A DNA stretch of 64,000 nt. Origin: Pseudomonadota bacterium. GTDB taxonomy: Bacteria; Desulfobacterota; Binatia; Binatales; Binataceae. A model generated the notes under the pieces. It saw only the letters and a program-made list of their open reading frames with translations. It was not told the origin of the DNA and ran no database searches. Below are positions 44,590-52,639 of this stretch, piece by piece. The stretch is from contig JAJPHI010000016.1 of NCBI GenBank assembly GCA_021325355.1, positions 39,733 to 103,732 of the forward strand, given 5' to 3'. Both the position numbers and the translations under genes were made by a program. Positions within the stretch are counted from its first letter, which is position 1. The number at the start of each line of letters is the position of its first letter.

Positions 44590-46305
44590 TTAGGCGATAT
44601 CTTCCTGGGTTACGCGCAGCAGCTCCTCGATCGTGGTCTGTCCGGCCATGATCCGTTCGGCGCCATCCTGCCGCAGCAGTTTCATCCCGTGCGAGGTGCA
44701 CTGGCGACGAATCGAGGCCGCGTCGGCCTTGCGCATCACGAGTGAACGAATCTCGTCGTCCATGACCATCAGTTCCTGGATCGCCATGCGCCCGCGATAA
44801 CCGGTATTACGACACGCGCGGCATCCGCGCGGGCGGTAGATCGGTGCCGTCAGGTTGGCGCGCCGCAGGCCGATTCTGCTCAATTCGGCTTCGTCCGGCT
44901 CGTAGGGCTCGCGGCAATCGGGGCAGACCTTGCGCACCAGCCGTTGCGCCAGCACGGCGAGCACCGACGACGACACCAGGAACGGCTCGATTTCCATGTC
45001 GATTAGACGCGTCAGCGCCCCGAAAGAATCATTGGTGTGGAGCGTTGAAAACACCAGATGGCCGGTCAGAGCAGCCTGGATGGCGATTTCGGCGGTCTCG
45101 CTGTCGCGGATTTCGCCGACCATGATGACGTCGGGGTCCTGACGCAGAATCGAGCGCAACCCGTTGGCGAAGGTCAGCTCGATCTTGGGATTCACCTGCA
45201 TCTGGCCGACGCCGCGCAACTGATACTCGATCGGGTCTTCAATCGTGATGATGTTTTTTTCCGGTGAGTTGATGCGGCTCAGGCAGGCATACAGCGTGGT
45301 GGTTTTGCCCGAACCGGTCGGACCGGTGGCGAGGATGATGCCGTGGCTTTGATGGATCAGACGGTCGATCTTGCGCAGGTTGTCGCCGGAAAATCCCAGG
45401 TGATCGAGGTTGATATCGACCAGCGCCTGCGCCCGATCCAGCAGACGTAGCACGATGCGTTCGCCGAAGGCGGTCGGAATCGTCGACACGCGGATATCGA
45501 TATCGCGGCCGGCGATCCGCACGCGGATTCGACCGTCCTGCGGCAGGCGCTTCTCGGCGATATTAAGGCCCGACATAACCTTGATCCGTGAAGCTATCGC
45601 CGCGTGAAAGCGCTTCGGTGGCGAAAGGACGTCGTAGAGCATCCCGTCAACGCGAAAGCGGACGACCAGATCGCTTTCGAAGACTTCGACGTGGATATCG
45701 CTCGCGCGATCTTTGACGGCCTGCGACAAAAGGCCGTTCACCAGCTTGATAATCGGTGCCGCATCGTCGGCCTCGAGCAGGTCGCGCGGTTCGGAAGCCA
45801 GCTCGCTGGCCACCTGCTCGAGCGGTCCGTCCTCGAGGTCAATCATCAGGTCCTGGGCCGTCGTCGTGGTTGCCTGATCGTAAGCCCGATTGATCGCTTC
45901 GTCGATTATCTCAACCGGCGCGACAATCGGACTTACCGTCTTGCCGAATAGCACGGTGAGGTCGTCAAGCACTTCGTAGTTGGCCGGATCACTGATTGCC
46001 ACGCTGACGCAGCCGTCCTCAGTATGAAGCGGCAACAAATGATTCTTTTTGGCGTAGTTTATCGGAACCTTGTTGATCAGACTCGGTTCGACCGCATGGA
46101 CATCGATCTGGGCCTGAAACGGGAGGCGAAACTCCTGGGCGAGCGCGCGGGCGACCCGTTGCGGCTCGACGGCACCCATATCCACCAGGACTTCAGCCAG
46201 CTCCTGGCCGGGTTTCTTGCGCTGGCGCGCCTTTTCGAGATCCTGGGGAGAGACCCACGAACGGTCGAGGAGAATGGTTTCGAAACTTTTTCGCGCGGTC
46301 GCCAT
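44590..46305 (-). CDS. gspE: Type II secretion system ATPase E
   Basis: 571-residue secretion ATPase that powers pseudopilus assembly. N1E/MshEN-like N-terminal domain (about 1-150), then the catalytic core with Walker A GPTGSGKTTT (about 327-336), Asp box, Walker B GEIRDSETAEIA and His box TGHLVFSTLHTND. A C-terminal four-cysteine zinc motif (CPDC...CRAC) is characteristic of GspE/PilB. It is the first gene of the gspEFGHIJKLMN run. gspC and gspD, usually upstream, are replaced here by a lipoprotein gene. Confidence 0.95.
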   Translation of the reverse strand: MATARKSFETILLDRSWVSPQDLEKARQRKKPGQELAEVLVDMGAVEPQRVARALAQEFRLPFQAQIDVHAVEPSLINKVPINYAKKNHLLPLHTEDGCVSVAISDPANYEVLDDLTVLFGKTVSPIVAPVEIIDEAINRAYDQATTTTAQDLMIDLEDGPLEQVASELASEPRDLLEADDAAPIIKLVNGLLSQAVKDRASDIHVEVFESDLVVRFRVDGMLYDVLSPPKRFHAAIASRIKVMSGLNIAEKRLPQDGRIRVRIAGRDIDIRVSTIPTAFGERIVLRLLDRAQALVDINLDHLGFSGDNLRKIDRLIHQSHGIILATGPTGSGKTTTLYACLSRINSPEKNIITIEDPIEYQLRGVGQMQVNPKIELTFANGLRSILRQDPDVIMVGEIRDSETAEIAIQAALTGHLVFSTLHTNDSFGALTRLIDMEIEPFLVSSSVLAVLAQRLVRKVCPDCREPYEPDEAELSRIGLRRANLTAPIYRPRGCRACRNTGYRGRMAIQELMVMDDEIRSLVMRKADAASIRRQCTSHGMKLLRQDGAERIMAGQTTIEELLRVTQEDIA

Positions 46306-46383
46306 ACTTCACGGTGGCCGGAGAGCCTGTTCAATTACACATGATGGGTCGCGCGAGTTGCAACATACGGATATTTCCGCCCC

Positions 46384-46809
46384 CTAATAGTGCGTGACCG
46401 GCGCGCTACCGCCGACCGGACCCAGGCCGTAGCTGAAGCCCATACCCTGCTTGGGCGGGACCGTATGCTCCACCGAGTTCCAGGAAACGAGCTTGCCGTC
46501 GACGAACTTCAGATCAAGAAACTTACCGGTATCCCCGGGTTTGGTCGAGGTATAAAGCAGGCTCGCGGCGACATCGTTGGAATTCGGCCGCGTCACGTAG
46601 CTCCAGACCTGGGTATCATCACCGGCATTGGTCCGGATATCAGGCTCGCCCCATTTGTCATGAACTTCGAGGCTGGATTCGCCGACCTTCAGCGAATCCT
46701 CCATGCGCGCGCCGCGAACGCCGGCCGAGGTGTCGTACACCAGGCCGCAGGCGGCGAGACAACCCCCAGCTAGCGCGAGGAGAACGGCGATCAGCAAAGT
46801 TCGGCTCAT
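46384..46809 (-). CDS. Outer-membrane-type lipoprotein of unknown function
   Basis: 141 residues. Signal peptide with lipobox: hydrophobic LLIAVLLALAGG, then CLAACG, placing the lipidated Cys at about 21. The following SLKVGESSLEVHDKWGEPDI resembles the start of SmpA/BamE-like domains. A Gly/Pro-rich tail (FSYGLGPVGGSAP) closes the protein. It lies 78 bp upstream of gspE in the same direction, so it may be an accessory (pilotin-like) factor of the secretion system; that is inference. Confidence 0.75.
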   Translation of the reverse strand: MSRTLLIAVLLALAGGCLAACGLVYDTSAGVRGARMEDSLKVGESSLEVHDKWGEPDIRTNAGDDTQVWSYVTRPNSNDVAASLLYTSTKPGDTGKFLDLKFVDGKLVSWNSVEHTVPPKQGMGFSYGLGPVGGSAPVTHY

Positions 46810-46939
46810 CGCGTAGATTCTTCCTGAGCCTGCGGTAGCGCGTCAATTTAGCCCGGCGGCCTTGGGCAGATAAGCCGAGGGCTCTACAGGCCCGCGCGCG
46901 GCGGCTAGTATGCGCGGAGGGATAGCGGAGAGTCTGCCG

Positions 46940-47176
46940 ATGCACAGAAGGCTTAAGCTGGTCAAGGGCGCGGCGCCGCGCGGCGCGCTGATCTACGGGA
47001 TGCGCATGTTCGCCGACGGTGCGATTGGCACGATCGAGCCGGCCCTAGTGCACCTGTCGGACGGCGGCTCGCGGCGCGTCACGATGCATACGATTGAGGG
47101 TACGCGCGAACAGATCAAGCGCCAGTTGCTGCGCAGTATCGACGCATTTTTTGAATTGCTCGAGGATCAGGCATAA
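46940..47176 (+). CDS. Small conserved-looking protein of unknown function
   Basis: 78 residues from the ATG at 46940, which has GGAGAG seven bases upstream (an upstream ATG at 46910 has none). The product is basic at the N-terminus (MHRRLKLVKG), with a predicted beta section and a C-terminal helix (REQIKRQLLRSIDAFFELLED). I do not recognise it. It precedes the crotonase gene by 41 bp on the same strand. It could be real on ribosome site and codon composition; evidence is modest. Confidence 0.5.
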   Translation: MHRRLKLVKGAAPRGALIYGMRMFADGAIGTIEPALVHLSDGGSRRVTMHTIEGTREQIKRQLLRSIDAFFELLEDQA

Positions 47177-47217
47177 TCGCGAAGCTGAACCGCATCGCGA
47201 ACCAGGAGAGCGCAACG

Positions 47218-47997
47218 ATGGATCTGCAATTCACCAGGTATGAGAAAAAAGGCCACCTCGCCTACATCACCTTTAACCGACCCGAAGTGATGAACGCGAT
47301 GCATCCGGCATGTCATGTCGAGATGGAGAAAGTGTGGGACGACTTCGTCGGCGACAAGGAACTCTGGGTGGCGATCCTGACCGGTGCGGGCGATAAGGCG
47401 TTCTCGGCCGGCAACGATCTGAAGTACACCGCCGCGCATCATGGTGAGCCGATGCCTAAATGGCGCGGCGGGTTCGCCGGTCTCACGGATCGCTATGATA
47501 TCGTCAAACCGATCATCGCCGCGGTGAATGGCTTCGCCCTCGGCGGCGGCCTCGAAATCGCTCTTGCCTGCGACATTATCATTGCCGCCGACCACGCTCG
47601 TCTGGGCCTGCCGGAGCCGCGCGTCGGCCTGATGGCCGGGGCCGGCGGCGTCCATCGTCTGCCACGCTCGATACCGCTCAAGATTGCGATGGGCATGATC
47701 CTCACCGGCCGTCATATCACGGCCGCCGAAGCCCATCGCTGGGGCCTGGTCAATGAAGTGGTGCCGCTCAAGGACCTGATCCCGACGGCCGAGCGCTGGG
47801 CGGCCGAGATCATGGAATGTGCTCCGCTTTCCGTGCAGGCCAGCAAGGAACAGGCGTATCAGGGACTCCACATGTCCATCGAAGAAGCGACTGCGGCCAA
47901 GTACCCGGCAACGACGCGCCTGTTCAAGTCAAAGGACATGATCGAAGGTCCGCGCGCCTTCGCGGAGAAGCGCAAACCTAACTGGAAAGCCGAATAA
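47218..47997 (+). CDS. Enoyl-CoA hydratase/isomerase (crotonase) family protein
   Basis: 259 residues. Oxyanion-hole segments AFSAGNDLKY and GFALGGGLEIALACD, and the catalytic-loop sequence LPEPRVGLMAGAGGVHRLPR with a Glu in the first catalytic position. A CCAGGAGAG ribosome site precedes the ATG. It hydrates or isomerises acyl-CoA; chain length and exact reaction are not readable. Confidence 0.88.
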   Translation: MDLQFTRYEKKGHLAYITFNRPEVMNAMHPACHVEMEKVWDDFVGDKELWVAILTGAGDKAFSAGNDLKYTAAHHGEPMPKWRGGFAGLTDRYDIVKPIIAAVNGFALGGGLEIALACDIIIAADHARLGLPEPRVGLMAGAGGVHRLPRSIPLKIAMGMILTGRHITAAEAHRWGLVNEVVPLKDLIPTAERWAAEIMECAPLSVQASKEQAYQGLHMSIEEATAAKYPATTRLFKSKDMIEGPRAFAEKRKPNWKAE

Positions 47998-48227
47998 CGC
48001 GGGTACGCCTTAGCCGCTTGTCAACCGATCGTAACCGCTCTTCCTCGCGCCGCTCGATGCCCGAGCGGAGACTGGTCGGTTTGATAGATTCGGCAGCCTC
48101 TTAGCTGGACCGTCGGCAGAATTGCCGTCATTGGCGTTGCAGCAAAAGCTGTTCAGCCTGCGCTGATCTCGCCGGCCGCCGCGTTACCGGGAAGACCGGC
48201 CGCCGATCACGCGAAGCCTCAGCTCTT

Positions 48228-49025
48228 TCAGGGCGCCGGATGGGGGTGGCGCCGTGGCCCGAAGTTCGGATGTGCGGCGCGCCAGCGCTGCTGCATCTGC
48301 TGGCGCTGTTCCGGTGTCATCTCGCGCCAACGCTGCTGGAGCTGCATCCGCTGGTCGGGCGGTCCCTGCTGCCAGCGCTGCCGCATATATTGACGCTGCT
48401 GCGGCGTCATCTCGTTCCACCGCTGACGCATCTGCTGGCGCTGGTCGGGCGGTATCTGCTGGAACCCTTCACCCATCCGCTGGCGCTGCTCTGGCGGTAC
48501 TGCCATCCAGCGCTGGCGCAGGGTCTGGCGCTGCTCGGGCGTCATCTGCTGCCAGCGTTGATAGTTCTGTAGCATCCGCTGGCGCTGTTCGGGGGGGAGG
48601 CTTTGAAACCGCTGATAGCGCTGGAGAATCTGCTGACGCTGATCGGGCGGCAACTGTTTGAAGCGCGTGTAGGCGTCGGTCAATTGCTGACGGCGCTCCG
48701 GCGGCAACTGATGCCATTGACGCAGCCCCTCGAGCACGCGCGCGCGTTCATCGGGCGGCAGGCTGCGGAACTCCATATAGTTGCGCTGAGCGAAATCACG
48801 CTGCTGCGGGCTCATTGACTGCCAGCGCTGGAAATTCTCCAGGACCCGCTGACGCTGTTCGGGGGTGAGCGCGGCCCATTGATCCGGATGCTGGCGGATC
48901 AAGGCCTGCTCAGCCGGAGTCAGCGCGCTGAAGTCGGGCGCCTGAGCGAGCGCGACGGACGCCGCTGCGATCAGGCCGACGATGCTCAGCAAGAGCGTCA
49001 GTATGGCAGTTCTTACGGCGCTCAT
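48228..49025 (-). CDS. Secreted DUF3106 repeat protein
   Basis: 265 residues. Signal peptide (about 1-28, ending ALAQA), then about 15 tandem imperfect units of 12-15 residues of the form LPPEQRQRMLQNYQRW, very rich in Gln, Arg and Pro. The sequence matches DUF3106, an uncharacterised periplasmic domain often next to ECF sigma factors. The repeats create long false open frames on the other strand. Its ATG overlaps the preceding gene's stop (ATGA). It may be the output or sensor of the sigma/anti-sigma pair. Confidence 0.85.
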   Translation of the reverse strand: MSAVRTAILTLLLSIVGLIAAASVALAQAPDFSALTPAEQALIRQHPDQWAALTPEQRQRVLENFQRWQSMSPQQRDFAQRNYMEFRSLPPDERARVLEGLRQWHQLPPERRQQLTDAYTRFKQLPPDQRQQILQRYQRFQSLPPEQRQRMLQNYQRWQQMTPEQRQTLRQRWMAVPPEQRQRMGEGFQQIPPDQRQQMRQRWNEMTPQQRQYMRQRWQQGPPDQRMQLQQRWREMTPEQRQQMQQRWRAAHPNFGPRRHPHPAP

Positions 49026-49387
49026 GGCTGTGGTGCGAGGTCCTCGGCCGCCGACCCTGGCGCATCGTCGGATGGCATCGATGGCGTCGACGCGTCGGCA
49101 CCATCGTTGGGATCTCCCAGGTAGCCCATTGCATTGAGGGTACGAATCTGGTCGAGCATCGATTCGGGTGCAGCGTTGCCGGTGTCCGGGGTCGCGTCAG
49201 GCGCGGCGGAAGCCGATGAACTGAACAGGTCAAGATTCAGGAGCATATTGATATCCGGATTCGAATCGGTCGCTCCCATCAGACTCGTCGCGGCCAGAAA
49301 TGACGCTGCCAGTGCCAAGCTCAGCCTCGCGATCGCCCTACGATTGATGAACCTGCGCGGCCGGTGGCGCAGCTCCCTGGAGTTCAT
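49022..49387 (-). CDS. Hypothetical exported protein in the ECF sigma operon
   Basis: 121 residues from the ATG at 49385-49387. A Tat/Sec-like basic N-terminus (RHRPRRFINRR) precedes a hydrophobic segment (LSLALAASFLAATSLMG). The rest is acidic, Ser/Ala/Pro-rich and low complexity, with one short helix (MLDQIRTLNAMGYLG). No family recognised. It overlaps the end of the anti-sigma gene by 50 bp and the start of the DUF3106 gene by 4 bp, so it is a true operon member by position. Confidence 0.65.
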   Translation of the reverse strand: MNSRELRHRPRRFINRRAIARLSLALAASFLAATSLMGATDSNPDINMLLNLDLFSSSASAAPDATPDTGNAAPESMLDQIRTLNAMGYLGDPNDGADASTPSMPSDDAPGSAAEDLAPQP

Positions 49388-49847
49388 CGAGATGCTCGAT
49401 GACATCATAGTTTTCGAGCATATCCATCCGCTCAACCACGGGATAGTTGCGCAACAAATCGACGTTGGCGTCGGCCAGGGCCAGTTGCTCGACCGGCGGC
49501 GTTTCGAGCGGCGCGCGATGGTTCAGATTGAGCGCCACCAGCAGCGCGGCAGCGATACCGGCGGTGGCCAGAGAGCCCCAGACTGCGCCGAGGCGCCACC
49601 ACGGCCGGCTTTGCGCCTGGCGCTCCGCCAGTTTCACGCGCAGCTCGCGCCGATAAGCTGTCCACTCGGGCGTCGGCAGATCCTGAAGCTGCCGCGCCAG
49701 GAGCTGAAGGGCGCGCGCGGCTGCGTCAAGCTGCGCGGCGCAGGCGGCGCATTCATGCAGATGATTGGCGACCCGTTCGCGTGCGGCGTGGTCCAATTCG
49801 CCGCGCAGATACGGGATCAGCTCATATTGCGGATGCCTGCCGAACAT
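49338..49847 (-). CDS. Zinc-finger anti-sigma factor
   Basis: 169 residues. The N-terminal zf-HC2 anti-sigma domain has His29, Cys33 and Cys36 (HLHECAAC). One TM helix follows at about 88-107, then a periplasmic tail with paired motifs VVERMDMLENYDVIEHL. It should hold the ECF sigma factor encoded 18 bp upstream at the membrane until a signal releases it. The tail repeat YPVVERMDMLENYDVI is a recognisable feature of such proteins. Confidence 0.87.
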   Translation of the reverse strand: MFGRHPQYELIPYLRGELDHAARERVANHLHECAACAAQLDAAARALQLLARQLQDLPTPEWTAYRRELRVKLAERQAQSRPWWRLGAVWGSLATAGIAAALLVALNLNHRAPLETPPVEQLALADANVDLLRNYPVVERMDMLENYDVIEHLDELQGAAPPAAQVHQS

Positions 49848-49865
49848 GCTCGATGCTTCCTCGAT

Positions 49866-50444
49866 TCAGGAGTCTTCCTTTAGAGTCTTGACCAGGCGCG
49901 TGATCCCTCGATGCAGATGGACGCGCGCCGTGTTCTCCGAACATTTGAGTATTTCGGCAATCTCGCGACTCGACAGGTCTTCCTGGACCTGCAGCATGAC
50001 CGCAGCCCGCTGACTGGGCGAGAGATCCTTGAGCGCCTGTCGTAAGCGGCGGGCCGATTGATTGCGGATAACCTCGGCCTCCGGCCCCGGCTCGTCGGCG
50101 GGAAGGTCGATGCCGGGTTCGTCGTCATTATCGGTGCCGGGGCCGGCGAGCGGCACGACCTTATTCCACCAACGATTGCGTCTTTGCTGGTCGATGCACA
50201 AGTTGACGAGAATCCGATAGAACCAGGTGGAAAAGCGCGAGCGACCATCGAAACGATGCGCTGATTGGAACAGTCGGATGAACGCTTCCTGGGAGGCGTC
50301 CCGACCGTCGGCTTCGTTGCCCAGGATCGACGTGGCCATCCGCACGGCGCGCGCCTGATGGCGATCGACCAAAAGATCGAAGGCGCGCATATCCTTTTCA
50401 CCGACTCTGCGGCAAAGTTCCTCATCGGTCTGATCGGTCGTCAT
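49866..50444 (-). CDS. ECF (RpoE-like) sigma factor
   Basis: 192 residues. Region 2 has DASQEAFIRLF and FDGRSRFSTWFYRILVNLCID (-10 recognition). Region 4 has LSPSQRAAVMLQVQEDLSSREIA and the helix-turn-helix CSENTARVHLHRGITRL (-35 recognition). It directs RNA polymerase to a stress regulon. Linked anti-sigma, unknown and DUF3106 genes follow in one operon. The divergent 255-bp region leads to the triple-repeat secreted protein at 50700. I did not find a convincing shared ECF promoter there. Confidence 0.93.
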   Translation of the reverse strand: MTTDQTDEELCRRVGEKDMRAFDLLVDRHQARAVRMATSILGNEADGRDASQEAFIRLFQSAHRFDGRSRFSTWFYRILVNLCIDQQRRNRWWNKVVPLAGPGTDNDDEPGIDLPADEPGPEAEVIRNQSARRLRQALKDLSPSQRAAVMLQVQEDLSSREIAEILKCSENTARVHLHRGITRLVKTLKEDS

Positions 50445-50699
50445 CGGTCCATCTGGCTCACGGCGTCTTAGCGTCGTCTCGGGCGTTGGCCCGTCGGTTG
50501 CTTAATTACCCTGGCTAAGCCGGACCGATGTTACCCCTTACAGGCGATTCGACGAAGCCAGGACTGTATCCGTTTACTGCTAACAATCGCCACCTAATGC
50601 CAATTGGTAGCTGGACTGAGCTGTAAACGAGAGCCGTTTCCCAACCGTCGAACAGGGCAGAGAGGCGCGTGGAGGCGCCGAGTGGAGGTAAAGGGTTTT
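50445..50699. other. Divergent intergenic region, ECF operon / repeat protein
   Basis: 255 bp without a convincing gene. It contains the 8-bp palindrome CCAATTGG (50600-50607) and, close to the repeat-protein gene, a GGCGCG/GGCGCC-type stem. The strong ribosome site GGAGG lies about 10 bases before the ATG at 50700. Promoters for both directions are expected here but none is clear by eye. Confidence 0.35.
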
Positions 50700-51638
50700 A
50701 TGAAGATTAAAAGCAGCAAACTTAAGGCGGCAGCGACTGGCATTGCCGCTTTGGTGTTGAGTGTCGGATTTGGTGCACCGGCGATGGCGCAGCAGTATCA
50801 ATGGGCACCGCTGTGGCCCAATGCGCCGGCCAACAGCGCGCTGTACAAGTTCGACAATGGTTTCCTGCGCGAGCATCCGGATATCGCCCAGCAGCTCGCC
50901 AACAAGCCCAACCTGGTGGACGATCCGACGTATCTCAACAACCATCCGGCCCTCAAGGATTACTTGAACAACCATCCGACCATCGAAAGCGACATCAAGT
51001 CGCATCCGTTCAAGTTCATGGGTCGTGAAGATCAGGTGAATGGCTGGGGTCCGGGTCGCTACGGCAACGGCTACGGCAATGGGAACCCTCCGTATGGGTG
51101 GAATCCCGGCGGGCCGAATCAGCCGGGGTGGAATCCGGGTGGGCCGAATCACCCTTGGAACCCCAACAATCCGGCCGCTTACAACAACGCCGAGTGGCGC
51201 TTTGACAACGGCTATCTGTCGCAGCATCCGGAAGTCGCGCAGGAATTGGCGCGCAACCCCGGACTGGTGGATAATCCGCAGTTCCTGGCCAATCACCCCG
51301 GCTTGCAGGAGTACCTCGCGAATCATCCGCGAGTGGCTTACGACCTGAAGCACCATCCCTATTACTTCATGGGGCACGGGGAGCACATGAACGGATGGCA
51401 TCCGGGCGCGCCCGGGTATGCGGCGCCGCTTGCCAACACCGATCGCTACCTGGACCAGAATCCGCAGGTCGCGCAGCAACTGGCGGCGAATCCCAGTTTG
51501 ATTGACAACCGCGCCTACCTGAACGCCCATCCGGGGCTCGAGCAGTACCTGCGCACGCATCCGTACGCGGCGCGGGAATGGCATACCCATCCGTACAAGT
51601 TCATGAATCGCGAGCAGCACTACAATCGCAATCACTAA
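50700..51638 (+). CDS. Secreted protein of three tandem 65-residue HP-rich repeats
   Basis: 312 residues. Signal peptide ends APAMAQ (about 1-30). Three homologous units lie at about 47-112, 164-228 and 246-309. Each contains a FDNGYLxxHPEVAQxLAxNP block, a LVDNPxxLxNHPxLxxYLxxHP block and a closing HPYxFM. A Gly/Asn/Pro-rich linker (about 113-162) separates units 1 and 2. Unit 3 begins slightly shorter. It has no Cys. I know such HP-rich repeats only as uncharacterised exported proteins. It has a strong ribosome site, a clear terminator and a divergent ECF sigma operon, suggesting regulated high expression. Confidence 0.8.
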   Translation: MKIKSSKLKAAATGIAALVLSVGFGAPAMAQQYQWAPLWPNAPANSALYKFDNGFLREHPDIAQQLANKPNLVDDPTYLNNHPALKDYLNNHPTIESDIKSHPFKFMGREDQVNGWGPGRYGNGYGNGNPPYGWNPGGPNQPGWNPGGPNHPWNPNNPAAYNNAEWRFDNGYLSQHPEVAQELARNPGLVDNPQFLANHPGLQEYLANHPRVAYDLKHHPYYFMGHGEHMNGWHPGAPGYAAPLANTDRYLDQNPQVAQQLAANPSLIDNRAYLNAHPGLEQYLRTHPYAAREWHTHPYKFMNREQHYNRNH

Positions 51639-51663
51639 GCTGCATGCGTGAGATGGTTTGCTG

Positions 51664-51696
51664 AAACGGCGGCGGGAACTCCCCGCCGCCGTTTTT
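51664..51696 (+). terminator. Rho-independent terminator
   Basis: ACGGCGGCGGG (51666-51676) pairs with CCCGCCGCCGT (51682-51692) around a five-base loop and is followed by a T-run. It lies 25 bases after the repeat-protein stop. Confidence 0.92.
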
Positions 51697-51805
51697 CATT
51701 AGGCGGCGTCGAAAGGAACGGCGGCGCGGCTGGCAGCGGCAGGCGATTCGGTGCTAGCTAAGCCGAAGTAAAGCCGTGCAACTCTGAGAGCGGAGGTTCC
51801 TTCCG

Positions 51806-52615
51806 ATGATTGATTACAGCGCCTATGAGTACCTGAAGGTGGAAGTGGCGGATCGCATCGCGACCGTAACGCTCAACCGCCCCGAGCGTAAAAATGCCGT
51901 AAACGCCGCGCTCCATCATGAGTTCGAGCAGGTCTGGCTCGACCTCGCGGAAGATCGCAACGTCAACGCGATCCTGCTGACCGGCGCCGGCGACACCTTT
52001 TCGATCGGCGGCGATATCACCAGTCGCGACAAGCCGAGCAAGGCCAAGGGCCGCGGCGGCCGCCGTATCGTGATGGCTGACGGTCGCCGGGTGATCGAAA
52101 ACATGCTCGATGTCGAGCAGCCGATCGTCGCGGCGATCAATGGCGACGCGCTCGGCTTCGCCGCCAACGTCGCGCTGCTGTGCGACGTCACGGTGGCGGC
52201 GGAAAATGCGCGGCTCGCCGACACGCATGTTCATCTTGGGGCGGTGGCGGGCGATGGCGGCGCGGTTATCTGGCCGCTATTGATCGGACCGAATCGCGCC
52301 AAGGAGTTTCTGATGCTCGGCGATAGCCTGACGGGTGCCGACGCGGCTCGCATCGGACTGGTGAATCATGCGGTGCCCGCCGACCAGGTGATGCCGAAGG
52401 CGCGGGAAATTGCCCAACGGCTTGCCGACGGTCCGACCTGGGCTATCCGCTGGAGCAAGCTCGCCGTCAACAAATGGTTGAAGCAACAGGCGAATCTGAT
52501 CATGGACGCCGGGCTCGCCTATGAAGCCCTGACCTTGACCACGCAGGATCACAAGGAAGCGGTCAAGGCCATGGCCGAGAAGCGCAAGCCGAATTTCGTC
52601 CGCGCCCGCGGCTGA
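51806..52615 (+). CDS. Enoyl-CoA hydratase/isomerase (crotonase) family protein
   Basis: 269 residues, a second crotonase in the window but not close to the one at 47218. Oxyanion segments TFSIGGDITS and INGDALGFAANVALLCD, and a loop ADTHVHLGAVAGDGGAVIWP in which the first catalytic Glu position appears to be His/Val-type rather than Glu. The reaction may therefore be something other than hydration. Ribosome site GCGGAGG. Confidence 0.86.
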   Translation: MIDYSAYEYLKVEVADRIATVTLNRPERKNAVNAALHHEFEQVWLDLAEDRNVNAILLTGAGDTFSIGGDITSRDKPSKAKGRGGRRIVMADGRRVIENMLDVEQPIVAAINGDALGFAANVALLCDVTVAAENARLADTHVHLGAVAGDGGAVIWPLLIGPNRAKEFLMLGDSLTGADAARIGLVNHAVPADQVMPKAREIAQRLADGPTWAIRWSKLAVNKWLKQQANLIMDAGLAYEALTLTTQDHKEAVKAMAEKRKPNFVRARG

Positions 52616-52639
52616 GGGCGCTCGCGACCGGCCGCTCGC

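Noticed and set aside
48254..48661. Ala-rich and other plus-strand frames opposite the DUF3106 gene
   Set aside because: They arise from the tandem repeat encoding and lack ribosome sites and domains.
50580..51635. A 351-codon minus-strand frame opposite the triple-repeat protein
   Set aside because: The repeats create a periodic antisense frame; the plus frame has the signal peptide, ribosome site and terminator.
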